From Astragalus membranaceus (Eukaryota > Streptophyta > Magnoliopsida > Fabales > Fabaceae), in NCBI GenBank assembly GCA_039519185.1, contig CM076849.1, positions 74,085,784 to 74,149,783 of the forward strand: a DNA stretch of 64,000 nt, read 5' to 3'. The notes under the pieces were generated by a model. It was given only the letters and a program-made list of their open reading frames with translations, was not told the DNA's origin and did no database searches. A program made the translations under genes and the position numbers. Shown here in pieces: positions 1-9,400 of the stretch. The number at the start of each line of letters is the position of its first letter. Positions within the stretch are counted from its first letter, which is position 1.

Positions 1-137
1 CCCATGACCGTCTCTGAAGTCATATATATACGATGTCAGCCAAGTTAACTGCACACTAATAACACAGTAAAAAAATCCACGGATTTTGATGTAAGTAGAA
101 CAAGGAAAAGTATAATGTCAAAAAAAACAAAGAAAAG

Positions 138-601
138 TGTTCTGTACTGTGCTTTCGACCTTGGTGATCGGTTTTATGCAGTTAGTAGGTGTTTTATCCT
201 TGATTCTGTTTTAATGTCCAGGTCTTGAGATGTTCGATGTTTGTCGATCTTGAGGTGTCCGAGGTTGACGATCTTGAGGTGTCCGAGGTTGTCGATCTTG
301 AGGTGTCCGAGGTTGTCGATCTTGAGGTGTCCGATGTTGTTCCTGCAATAACACTCTGACGCTCAAGTCAGTATTTGAGTTAATGAGTATTATGTTGGAA
401 AAAGTCTTACCATTAATGAGCTTTGAATGCTGTATTTATAGATTTGGAGTGGTGTTTGCTATGGTCGATTTGGGCCGTCCGATCTTGCAGAGTGATCTTG
501 GCCATTGATGATTGGACCCTGTTTCCATGTAAATGGGCCTTGTGATACTTGGTCCTTGCAGGAGGAGGTGTGAATAGCATTTCTTTCTATTTACCATAAC
601 A
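138..601 (-). repeat. 3' LTR of element A
   Basis: 464 bp, starting TGTTCTGTACTG and ending TTTACCATAACA. It contains four copies of a 24-bp tandem unit with core GATCTTGAGGTGTCCGA at about 240-337. It is followed inside the element by a pyrimidine block (GCCCCCC at 605-611), the complement of the polypurine tract. Confidence 0.95.
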
Positions 602-616
602 ATGGCCCCCCAAGTC
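602..616 (-). other. Polypurine tract of element A
   Basis: On the minus strand this reads CTTGGGGGGCCAT and directly abuts the 3' LTR, the position where plus-strand priming is expected. Elements C and D carry the same G6 tract at the equivalent place (45,805-45,820 and 44,395-44,410). Confidence 0.8.
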
Positions 617-986
617 TGGTCGCTCTGAGGAGCGATCTTGACTTGATAAGGTGATGCAGGCTTGCATTTTTGGCTCTTTGAGTAGAAATTTCCTTGCTCT
701 TGAGCTAATGTCGAGCTTGAGTTTTTGGTCGACGTCGAATAAACGTCGAGCTTCTGAACGAGGCGGAAAGTTTTTTGGAATCAACCGAGCTTCTGAGTGA
801 GGCAAACAGTCTCTTGGAATCAGTGCTGCTTGGGAATCAGTGTCATCTTTACTGTTTCTGACAAGGCGTGTTTTAACAGTGGCGGCGCATGATGGTGACA
901 TTTTATTTTTAGCGTGCAAACCTAACGGACCTTGATTGGACGTGACGTTTCGACTTCTCGGCCCAAGCCCACTAATTCTGCCTCAC

Positions 987-996
987 TATAAATAAA
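987..996 (+). promoter_or_regulatory. TATA box of the antisense gene in element A
   Basis: TATAAATAAA lies on the plus strand about 417 bp upstream of the antisense ATG at 1,404 and about 200 bp upstream of an apparent 5'-UTR intron. It belongs to the antisense gene, not to the LTR promoter, whose TATA box is on the other strand. It is inferred from sequence and position only. Confidence 0.6.
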
Positions 997-1185
997 GGGT
1001 CTCACCCTTTCATTTTTTGCTTGGCGTTTATTTGTTTTGGATTGTCGACCTTCGAGAGCTCCCGAGCTTCTTTTTCGAGAAAGACGAGTTTAGAGAGTAT
1101 TTTTGAAGAACTTTTGAGATCGGTTTCTGGAGATCAACAACTGCATTCTTTTCCGACAAGATCGACTTCGCAGCTTCGTTTCGAG

Positions 1186-1333
1186 GTTAGTTTCTTTCCT
1201 ATTCTTTTTGTTGTGCCTGGACCTCCCCCAGTCCTCTACGATCTCAGAATGGGGTTCGTCAGGTCGGATTCCGATTTGTTTCGCGAACCCCGTTTCGATC
1301 TTAATCCTGACATTTCGTCCCCCATTTCTGCAG
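1186..1333 (+). other. Predicted 5'-UTR intron of the element A antisense gene
   Basis: Donor TCGAG/GTTAGT and acceptor CCATTTCTGCAG bound 148 bp. The sequence after the acceptor (ATTCGTCCTGGCGAGGAC) matches the sequence after the corresponding acceptor in element D (GTTCATTCTGGCGCGGAC from 44,767). This conserved boundary supports splicing ahead of the start codon. Confidence 0.6.
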
Positions 1334-1403
1334 ATTCGTCCTGGCGAGGACAAAACAAACCCGGAGAGACGTTACTCAGTATTGTAAGGATTTTACGAAC
1401 GTG

Positions 1404-3903
1404 ATGGCTTCTGGCGGTGAAATTCCTGAAGTTCGTACCGATCCTCTTGAAGTCTCCGCTCCTGACGTACAGGAACATTCTGCTTCTGCCCCTATGAGCG
1501 ATAAGGCGGAAGACAATTTTGAGGGTGAAAGCTCTTCTCCTGTGAGCGATGCTAATGAGCCAAACGAGAGTGCTCCTGAGGATATGGAGGAGGATCGTTT
1601 GGTGGACGTGATGACCATTACTTCCGAGTCCGATGAGGAAATTCATTTGGAGGAAACAGAGGGTTCCGAGGTCGATCTCGGGACAAGTTCTGAGCCTGCT
1701 GTTGGGTCCGATCGGGGCGATGCTGAAGAGCAAGCTGAATCTCGCCCTTCTAGTCAACCGGGCTCTAGTCGACCATCTGCTGCTTCTATTGATGGTTACT
1801 CGAGCACTGGCTGTGGGGACCTCGACATACCGGTACGAGAGGTTTCTCAATACGATTGGGTGTCGAAAATATTTTGGAGATCGAATCGTTGTACCAGCAT
1901 GGTTTTAATTTGGAGACGGTTGGCAGGAAAGCTTCTGGGAGATCGAAGCGAGTATGGAGGATTGAGGGTATGAAGAAGGGAGAGCACGTGGCTTTGTGGC
2001 CCGGGGAGCTTAAGTTCACCTTATACCACATGCTAATCAACGAAATGAATATCCGGCCTCCTTTTTCCTGGTTCGAGCAGACGGTTTTGGCGAGGTTAGA
2101 CGTTGCGCCATCCCAATTGCATCCAAATGCGTGGGCATTCGTTCGGGCTTACGAAATAATGTGCATCCACCTGGATAGACCGGTCTCACGGTTGTTATTT
2201 TTCCATTTGTTTGAGATTAATCGGAATAGTAGCGAGCATAAGTCTGGTCGTGAGCATGTTAGTCTTCGCTCGAGGCGAGGGGCCAAGGTTTTTAAGGCCT
2301 ATGCGGACTCGCTGAGGGGAAACTGGAAGGAGTTGTATTATTGGGTCGAGCCGGTGACCGATGAAGCGATTTAGATGGTAGGAAAGCTTAGCGAGGATGG
2401 TCAGACTTTGGTGTCCACAAAATTTCCTATTGGGTGGAGTCAAGGCCATTTTGAACGATCTACCCATTCTTTTTCTGTGGGTGAGGATCGACTAACCGCT
2501 GACGATCTTCTTACCAAGAGGATCCTGATATTTATTTCTGAGAACATTCCATTTTCAAAACATAAGTATCGGGGTATCCCTGCGGCCAAGATCGTTCAAG
2601 CTGGAAAACGGAGAAGAGTGCAGCTCGTTTTAGGTAGTTTGTCTTTCTGGGGTCGAATTTTGTGAATTTTGATTGTAAGTTGTATAACCCAGTTTTCTTT
2701 ATTTTTCAGATACCATGGCTCCAAGGAAGCTCGCAGCGATGAAAGCATTGGCGATGAAGAGTGTCGATATTCCTGTCGATGTTGAAGAAGAGGCTGCTCC
2801 GGTTCCGATGTCTCCCCAACCTGTGATCGCTGCTGAGACGGTTACTCCCGCTTCTCCGATCAACACCGTCACGCAGGAGGATCTTGCCCATGATCGGATC
2901 GATCTTACCTCTGGTTCCCCTCCTCCAGCCGTTCATGACACTGGTGCAGGGCCTTCGGCGAATAGGATGCGTACCGATGATGTTAGTGAGCCAAGACCGG
3001 AGAAAAGGAGCAAAACTTCGAGGAGGCCAAAACACAAAAACAAGGTCGTTCCTTTGGAGGAGGGTTTCCTGGAGCAAAACTATGCTCAGTGGCGGGAGGA
3101 TCCTGTAGGAGCGTCAATTCAGATTTTGGCAAACCTGGGCAAGGTTCACAAGATCGAGAAGGAGAAATATGAGAAAAGGGCTAAAGGTGTGTGTTTTAAT
3201 GTTTGTTTGTTTTTGTTCTTATGGCCTTTCCCTCAGCTTGATTTTTCTTTATTCCGTGCTTGCAGTTTTGTTGGATGTTGAGAAGTCGAAAAGGGCGAAG
3301 CTTGTGGAAGACATGTCTTTGACATCAAAAGAGTTGGCTCGAACCAAGCTAGAGCTTCAAACTTTGAGGGAAGGGCAAAGGGAGATCATACGTCGGGCCG
3401 AGTTTGCAGAGGCTCGCGTGAAGGAGCTTGAAGAGAAAGAGGCTCGCGTGAGGGATCTTGAAGAGAAGGAGAGGGAGCTGGAGGAGTAGGTGGCCGGGGC
3501 TAATCTGAAAATTAGAAGCTTGGAGCATCGAGTCGTCGCTTTAGAAGACGATCTGAGAAAGGCCTCTGAGGCGGGGGCTAGTACCAGCGTCGATCCTGAA
3601 GCTCGAATTGCAGAGCTCCAAGCAGCCCTTGAACAGAGTAGAAAAAATGCCAAAGAGGCTGCGAAAGTTGCAAACGAAGCTAGGAAGGAGGCTCGTGAAG
3701 CCACAAACTCTGCAATCGAGCTGTACAAGGAAGGTTTTGAGTGCGCCCTTGAGCAGGTTGCTTTGGTCAGTCCTTCTACTTATCTGGATCGGTCAATTAT
3801 TGATGCTGGCCATGAGATCAAAGGGGGTAAGATCGTTAAGGTCGATGCTCAAACAGAGGAGAAGACCGTCATCTTTCCGACCTCAGCCGTTGGATGGTTT
3901 TAA
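1404..3903 (+). pseudogene. Antisense gene of element A (Transposase_28-like domain, C-terminal coiled coil), three coding exons, broken
   Basis: Runs opposite to gag-pol, between the 3' LTR and the end of pol. Predicted coding exons are 1,404-2,633, 2,710-3,186 and 3,266-3,903, joined by introns of 76 and 79 bp in phase 1. The first exon starts with an acidic Ser/Glu-rich segment. It then holds a segment around 1,990-2,330 with the pattern APSQLHPNAWAFVRAYE typical of the 'putative gypsy type transposon' family (PF04195-like). The last exon is strongly heptad-like (Glu/Lys/Arg/Ala-rich) and should form a coiled coil. Breaks: a one-base frameshift near 1,862, an in-frame TAG at 2,372-2,374 and an in-frame TAG at 3,487-3,489. 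This copy therefore cannot make the full protein of roughly 780 residues. The same gene occurs in element D with the intron at the same position. Antisense extra ORFs are known in Tat-lineage elements; their function is not. Confidence 0.75.
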
Positions 3904-4645
3904 GTGTGTTCTTTTTTGCAGAAGTTCTGGGTATATGCTTATAACCGTGTAGGTTTTGTATAGATTCAGAACTTTTTGATATGTAAGATAGGATCGTTTT
4001 TTGAGTGGTTTTTAAGTGTGGGCTTGGGCCGAGATGTTTTGTAATTCTGGAACACCGTTACGAGCTTAATGAAATGCTTTTTTTAAATTCTGCATGTCAT
4101 GTATGTCGTTTCCGTAGAGTTTATTTTTGGAATTTGTCTGAGTCTTTATGAATGCTTTTTTAATTCTGCATGTCATGTATGACGTAAGAACGTCGGTAAA
4201 TGAGGAACTCGATTTACCGGGTTCGAGCCTATAGGACAGTTTACCAGGACTCGGCCCAGATTTAACTCGCCCTATAGGGGTATCGGCAGCTGTGGCCGAT
4301 GGTCGTTCTTAGGACGTTTCGATCCTCAAAGACCTGGTCTCTTTGAGATAGTTTACTAAGACTCGGCTCGGATTTAACTGTTTTCTCAAAGAGTTTGCGA
4401 CCTTGGGTGGTCGCTTGGGGAGATCATCTAAGATCGGTCCCAGTTGATTCCTTGTAGAGGGAACTTTTGGCCCGTACATTCTGTTTGATGAAATCAAGAA
4501 TGTGTGGGAACTTGGTGAGAATATTGATGAGTTTCGACCTTGGGTGGTCGATAAGTTTTGTTGAAAAAATACTTTGAAAGGTTTCCTTCTTCTTTATAAA
4601 TAACTCGCTTTGTATTTACATAAGGTCGGAGTACAAGATTTCTTT
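3904..4645. other. Convergent intergenic region of element A
   Basis: No coding sequence seen. It lies between the antisense gene (ending 3,903 on plus) and pol (ending 4,646 on minus), so the 3' UTRs of both transcripts should lie here and may overlap. It contains a short duplicated segment (TTCTGCATGTCATGTATG at about 4,087 and 4,163) and two copies of GACCTTGGGTGGTCG (about 4,389 and 4,538). Confidence 0.5.
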
Positions 4646-7600
4646 CTAAAGAAAATAACTTTTCAGTTTTGTAGCGTTCCAAGTTCTCTCGATCTTTTTT
4701 CTTTGGAGGGTCTCCAATTGAAAAGCTCCCGTACCTGTTTTAAACAAAATTCGGTAAGGGCCTTCCCAGTTCGGGGCGAGCTTTCCTTGGGAAGCGTTTT
4801 TCTGACCGACGTCGGCTCTTCTGAGCACCAGATCACCTGGATTGAAATCTCTGTGAACGACCTTGGCGTTGTATCTGGTTGCTACTCTTTGTTTGATGAT
4901 TGCTTCTCGGAGTGAAGCTCGACCTCGGATTTCATTGATGAGGTCGAGTTCTTCTCTTAAAGCTTGGTCGTTATTGTCTTGAGTTTTAGGATTTGCCGTT
5001 CTCCAGCTAAGTTCGCCAATCTCGACGGGAATGACCGCCTCGCTTCCGTAGGAGAGCCTAAAAGGTGTTTCTCCAGTGGAGCTTTGGGGGGTGGTCCTAT
5101 ATCCCCAGAGGACGTAAGGCAATTCTTCCACCCAGCTTCCTTTAGCATCGTCCAGACGTTGCTTTAGCCCGTTCAGTATTACTTTGTTTGCCGCCTCTGC
5201 TTGTCCGTTGGTTTGAGGGTGTTCTACTGAAGTAAAATGGTGTTTGATTTTTAGCTCGAGCATTAGCTTTCGAAAACCTGCATCTGTGAATTGAGTCCCG
5301 TTATCAGTTACTACTACCTCGGGAATCCCGAACCTGCTCATAATATTTTTCTTGAAGAATTTTATGCAGTTTTTTGCAGTGATGGTAGCCAAGGGTTCCG
5401 CTTCTATCCATTTGCTGAAGTAATCCACGGCGACGATCCAAAATTTGACTTGTCCTGGTGCTTTTGAGAACGGTCCGAGCAGGTCCATTCCCCACCATGC
5501 GAAGGGCCATGTGGAGGATAAGCTCGTGAGATCTGTGGGGGGAGCTATGTGAACGTTGGCGTGAATTTGGCATTTTTTGCATTTCTTTACATGATCGCTA
5601 GCGTCGCCTATCATGGTCGGCCAGTAGTATCCGGCTCGAAGACCTTTTCGAGCTAAAGATCGAGCTCCCATGTGCTGGCCGCAGATTCCTTCATGAATTT
5701 CTGATAGGACATAGGCTGCTTCCTTTCCCTCGACCCATTTTATCAACGGGGAGGAGAGGCTTCTTCTGTAAAGCGTTCCATCGATGACTGAGAAAGCCGA
5801 GGCCCTTCTCCTGATATATTTATCATCGTTTTTATCTAGGGGTTCAGCTCCCGTGACGATGTATTCTAAAATTGGAGTGATCCAGCTGTCAGTTCCTTCG
5901 AGCATGCAGATGGTCGGGTTGAACAGAGGCTCTGGAGAGACACTGGGTTCGTGGAGTGTTTCTTGGATGGTCGTCCTTTGGTTTCCTGGGGTTTTCGTGC
6001 TTGCGAGTTTGGCGAGGATGTCAGCTCGTTGATTTTCCGCTCTTGGCACGTGGATTACCTCGCTCGCTTCGAATTTAGCCAATAGCGACTGTACTTGAAG
6101 TAAGTATTTTTGCAAGGTCGATTCTTTCATCTCGTATTGGTTTCCGATCTGGGAGACCACCAAGAGAGAGTCGGTATGTAATTTTATTTGCCGAACTTGG
6201 AGGTCGATTACCAGGCGTAGTCCGGCGATGCAAGCCTCGTATTCCGCTTGGTTGTTCGATGTTGGGAAACCGAACGTTAGGGAAACTTCAATGATGATCC
6301 CTGTTGGGCTTTCTAGCATGATTCCAGCGCCACTTCCTTTTGGGTTCGAGGATCCGTCAACATATAGGATCCACATATCGGGATCGATGTTAGGAGGGGT
6401 CATCTCGGCCATGAAGTCCACTAAAACTTGTGCTTTAAGTGCTGTTCGAGCTTCGTATTTAATTCCGAACTCTGAGAGTTCCACAGCCCATTTAATCATT
6501 CTCCCAGCAAGATCGGGTCTATGGAGTATTTGTCTGATGGGGTAGTTAGTTCGGACGACCACCTGGTGAGCGACAAAATAGGCTCGGAAGCGTCGAGCTG
6601 CGACGATGAGAGCCAGGGCGATCTTTTCGACCTTCTGATAACGACTCTCAGCTCCGTGCAGAGCCTTGCTTGCGAAGTAGACCGGGCTTTGTCTGGTCAC
6701 TAGCTCGCGCACCAGAACGGCAGCTAAAGCTTCTTCCGAGACCGCCAGATATAGGTATAGGGTTTCCCCCTCGTTTGGTCGAGTTAAAATTGGAGGCTCG
6801 GAGAGAGATTTTTTGAGTTGTTTCAAAGCTTCATCTTGTTCAGGCGTCCATTCGAAATCTCTTTCTTCTTTTTTGAGGATTTTAAAAAGTGGAAGAGATT
6901 TGAATGCTGCATTTGATATGAAACGAGATAGAGCAGCTATCATTCCATTAAGTTTTTGCACTTCCCTCTTGGACGTCGGAGTTCGCATTTCTGTGACGGA
7001 TCGACATTTATCTGGGTTCGCCTCGATTCCTCTTTCTGTTAAGAAAAAACCCAAGAATTTCCCTGCTCGAACTCCGAATGTGCATTTCTCTGGGTTTAAC
7101 CTCATTCTATTTTTTCGTACCTCATAAAAAATCGCTCTTAGATCGCTTATATGCTCGTCATCACTTCTGCTTTTGGCGATCATATCGTCGAGGTAGACTT
7201 CTACGCTCTTACCGATCTGGTTTTGGAACACTTTGTTCATCATTCTTTGATAAGTTGCTCCAGCGTTTTTTAACCCAAATGGCATGACACGGTACGCGAA
7301 GTTACCTCGGTCAGTGATGAAGGCAGTTTTTGCTTGATCTGGTGGAAACATGGCGATCTGGTTGTACCCGGAGTATGCGTCCATGAAGGATAATAACCGG
7401 AAACCGAAAGCGTTGTCGACCAAACGATCGATGCTGGAGACCGAAAAAGCATCCTTTGGGCAAGCTTTATTAAGATCGGTGTAGTCGACACACATACGCC
7501 ATTTTCCGTTACTTTTCTTCACCAGGACTAGGTTTGATAACCAAGTTGTGTATTTAACCTCAGAGTTAAAGTTGGCTCTGATGAGGTCGTCTACTGCTAT

Positions 7601-7798
7601 AGCGGCAGCAATGGCTTTCTCTTTGCTTTGAGCCCGCTTTCTTTGGGCGATCCATTTTGCTTCTGGGTTTATTGCGAGTCGATGGCAAGCAACCTCTGGT
7701 GGGATCCCAGGCATGTCTTCTGCTAACCAAGCGAAGATGTCTTTGAAATTTTTAAGACATTGGGTTAAATCGATCTTGATCTTTTCTGGAAGGTTGAT
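4646..7798 (-). CDS. Element A pol: RT, RNase H, second RNase H, integrase
   Basis: Uninterrupted frame. The first ATG is at 7,714 (1,022 residues), but the frame is open up to the solo-LTR junction at 7,798, and this was originally the continuation of gag-protease. Rough order counted from that ATG: reverse transcriptase with catalytic YLDDMI at about residue 171; Ty3-type RNase H at about 315-430; a second RNase H starting WILYVDGSSNPKGSGAG at about 450; a His/Cys integrase zinc finger at about 640-690; an integrase core with Asp near 741 (MDLLGPF), Asp near 800 (VVTDNGTQF) and Glu near 838 (QTNGQAEAANKVI). The two RNase H domains mark the Tat lineage. No frameshift or stop is seen, so the enzymes may still be encoded, but the link to gag is cut by the insertion. 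Confidence 0.92.
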   Translation of the reverse strand: MNLPEKIKIDLTQCLKNFKDIFAWLAEDMPGIPPEVACHRLAINPEAKWIAQRKRAQSKEKAIAAAIAVDDLIRANFNSEVKYTTWLSNLVLVKKSNGKWRMCVDYTDLNKACPKDAFSVSSIDRLVDNAFGFRLLSFMDAYSGYNQIAMFPPDQAKTAFITDRGNFAYRVMPFGLKNAGATYQRMMNKVFQNQIGKSVEVYLDDMIAKSRSDDEHISDLRAIFYEVRKNRMRLNPEKCTFGVRAGKFLGFFLTERGIEANPDKCRSVTEMRTPTSKREVQKLNGMIAALSRFISNAAFKSLPLFKILKKEERDFEWTPEQDEALKQLKKSLSEPPILTRPNEGETLYLYLAVSEEALAAVLVRELVTRQSPVYFASKALHGAESRYQKVEKIALALIVAARRFRAYFVAHQVVVRTNYPIRQILHRPDLAGRMIKWAVELSEFGIKYEARTALKAQVLVDFMAEMTPPNIDPDMWILYVDGSSNPKGSGAGIMLESPTGIIIEVSLTFGFPTSNNQAEYEACIAGLRLVIDLQVRQIKLHTDSLLVVSQIGNQYEMKESTLQKYLLQVQSLLAKFEASEVIHVPRAENQRADILAKLASTKTPGNQRTTIQETLHEPSVSPEPLFNPTICMLEGTDSWITPILEYIVTGAEPLDKNDDKYIRRRASAFSVIDGTLYRRSLSSPLIKWVEGKEAAYVLSEIHEGICGQHMGARSLARKGLRAGYYWPTMIGDASDHVKKCKKCQIHANVHIAPPTDLTSLSSTWPFAWWGMDLLGPFSKAPGQVKFWIVAVDYFSKWIEAEPLATITAKNCIKFFKKNIMSRFGIPEVVVTDNGTQFTDAGFRKLMLELKIKHHFTSVEHPQTNGQAEAANKVILNGLKQRLDDAKGSWVEELPYVLWGYRTTPQSSTGETPFRLSYGSEAVIPVEIGELSWRTANPKTQDNNDQALREELDLINEIRGRASLREAIIKQRVATRYNAKVVHRDFNPGDLVLRRADVGQKNASQGKLAPNWEGPYRILFKTGTGAFQLETLQRKKIERTWNATKLKSYFL

Positions 7799-8102
7799 TG
7801 ATAGCCCCGCAAGTGCACGGGTCGTATCGCGTAATAAAAGAGTATCGGTCCACAGGGAGAGCCTAAGTGAATACCAATTTAATTTTTCAAAGTTGATTAA
7901 CTGAAAAGAAAGTGTTTTTAGAAAGAATGGATGTTTTAGTAAAGTCTACTCACTCATGATCATTGTAGACAAAAGAGGAGAAAAGGAAATAAAAGAAGAA
8001 AACATAAAGTTAAATAGCGAGAAATAAAAGAAAGCGGTAAAGTGCAAAATTATAAATAGCGGAATTGTAAATGACAAGAAAGTAAATTGCTTGAAAAGTA
8101 AA

Positions 8103-8510
8103 TTGCCAGTAATTTACTTGACTTGCCAGTAATTTACTTGACTTGCCAGTAGTTTACTTGACTTGGAAATTTAAAGGGCAAAAAAGTAAATAACAAGGAA
8201 AATAAAAGAGCGAAAAAGTAAAGAGCGAAAAGTAAAGAGCGAGAAATTAAATAGCAATGAAAGTAAATGACTTGGAAAATTTAAAGGGCAAGAAAGTAAA
8301 TAGCAGGGAAAAATAAAAGAGCGAAAAAGTAAAGAGCGAAAAGTAAAGAGCGAGAAAGTAAAGAGCGAGAATTTAAATAGCAATGAAAGTAAATGACTTG
8401 GAAAGTAAAAGGGCAAGAAAGTAAATAGCAGGGAAAATAAAAGAGCGAAAAAGTAAAGAGCGAAAAGTAAAGAGCGAGAAAGTAAAGAGCGAGAAATTAA
8501 ATGGGCAATA
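8103..8510. repeat. Two tandem repeat blocks in the solo LTR leader part
   Basis: At 8,103-8,165 three copies of a 20-bp unit (TTGCCAGTAATTTACTTGAC). At 8,166-8,510 three imperfect units of roughly 110-125 bp, each ending in AGAGCGA / AAAGTAA micro-repeats and starting near GGAAA..AAAGGGCAA. Low complexity creates a spurious Phe/Leu-rich open frame on the minus strand. Confidence 0.85.
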
Positions 8511-8759
8511 AGGTAAATAAGCAAGAATCATAAAAACATGAAGAGTAAATTGAAGTCATGAATCTTTAGAGAGCCTTTGTCATTGATTTTCTAACAAAAT
8601 TCAAGCTTGGTTACAAGTGAGGATCAAGCCTCTATTTATAGGAAAATATTAGGTCTAAGGCACTTGAGAGGAGGGGCAAAATGGTCATAAAAAAGTGGCA
8701 AATCAAGTGGCAAGGGAAAGCCATCAGCAAGTGGGTGCAGCCAAAATTGACTTGTCTGG

Positions 8760-9125
8760 TGCCAGGGTCGTGCGCCCATGTGCCAGGGTCGTGCGCCCTG
8801 GCCAGTCAATTTTGGCTGCTCTGCGCCAGTTTTGCACTAGGGTCGTGCGCCTATGGTGCCAGGGTCGTGCGCCATGTGCTGGAAACAGCTGTTCTGCGTT
8901 GCTGGCAAGCATGGGTCGTGTGCCTATGTGCCAGGGTCGTGCGCCTTGTTCTGCCAAAATGGGCCATTTTCAGTTGAAAACACGCACGGGTCGTGCGTGG
9001 TGCACCCAGGGTCGTGCGCAGGCTCTGCGCCAGTTTTTACCAGGGTCGTGCGCCTATCTGCCAGGGTCGTGCGCCAGTTTTGCACTAGGGTCGTGCAACA
9101 TGTGCCAGGGTCGTGCGCAGGCTCT
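8760..9125. repeat. About 13 copies of a GGGTCGTGCG repeat in the solo LTR U3 part
   Basis: The core GGGTCGTGCG, usually inside GTGCCAGGGTCGTGCGCC, recurs about 13 times at irregular spacing of 20-50 bp. On the LTR's own strand the block lies roughly 120-490 bp upstream of the TATA box, where enhancer repeats are usual in LTRs. Copies differ slightly, some with CpG to TpG changes. Confidence 0.85.
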
Positions 9126-9400
9126 GCGCCAGTTTTTGCTGCTTGGCGCCCTTGGCCAGGTTTCGGTTTTTGGGGCCCTTGGCGCCAATGAGGGTGTCTA
9201 GTGCCTTAAAAATTGCTCCTCCTCAAATATTTTCCTTTTTTCTTCATGTTAGCTCATATTTTCTCTTTTGCTCCAAAATAAAACCTGAAAATAAAAAGCA
9301 AACATTTGTAGTAAAATAGCTCAAAGATATAAAATATAATTAAAATACCTAAAAAAACTTAATGAAAATAACTATTAAAAAGACTCTAAAAATAGACTTA

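Noticed and set aside
1404..3903. Antisense gene as an env-like gene
   Set aside because: No signal peptide or transmembrane segment visible; opposite strand to gag-pol; domain matches the Transposase_28-like pattern instead.
8171..8524. 117-residue Phe/Leu/Ser-rich frame in the solo LTR, looking like membrane segments
   Set aside because: Product of A/G-rich tandem repeats read on the other strand; no start context or conservation.
8760..9125. CRISPR-like array of short repeats
   Set aside because: Spacing irregular, units degenerate, plant nuclear LTR context; no cas genes.
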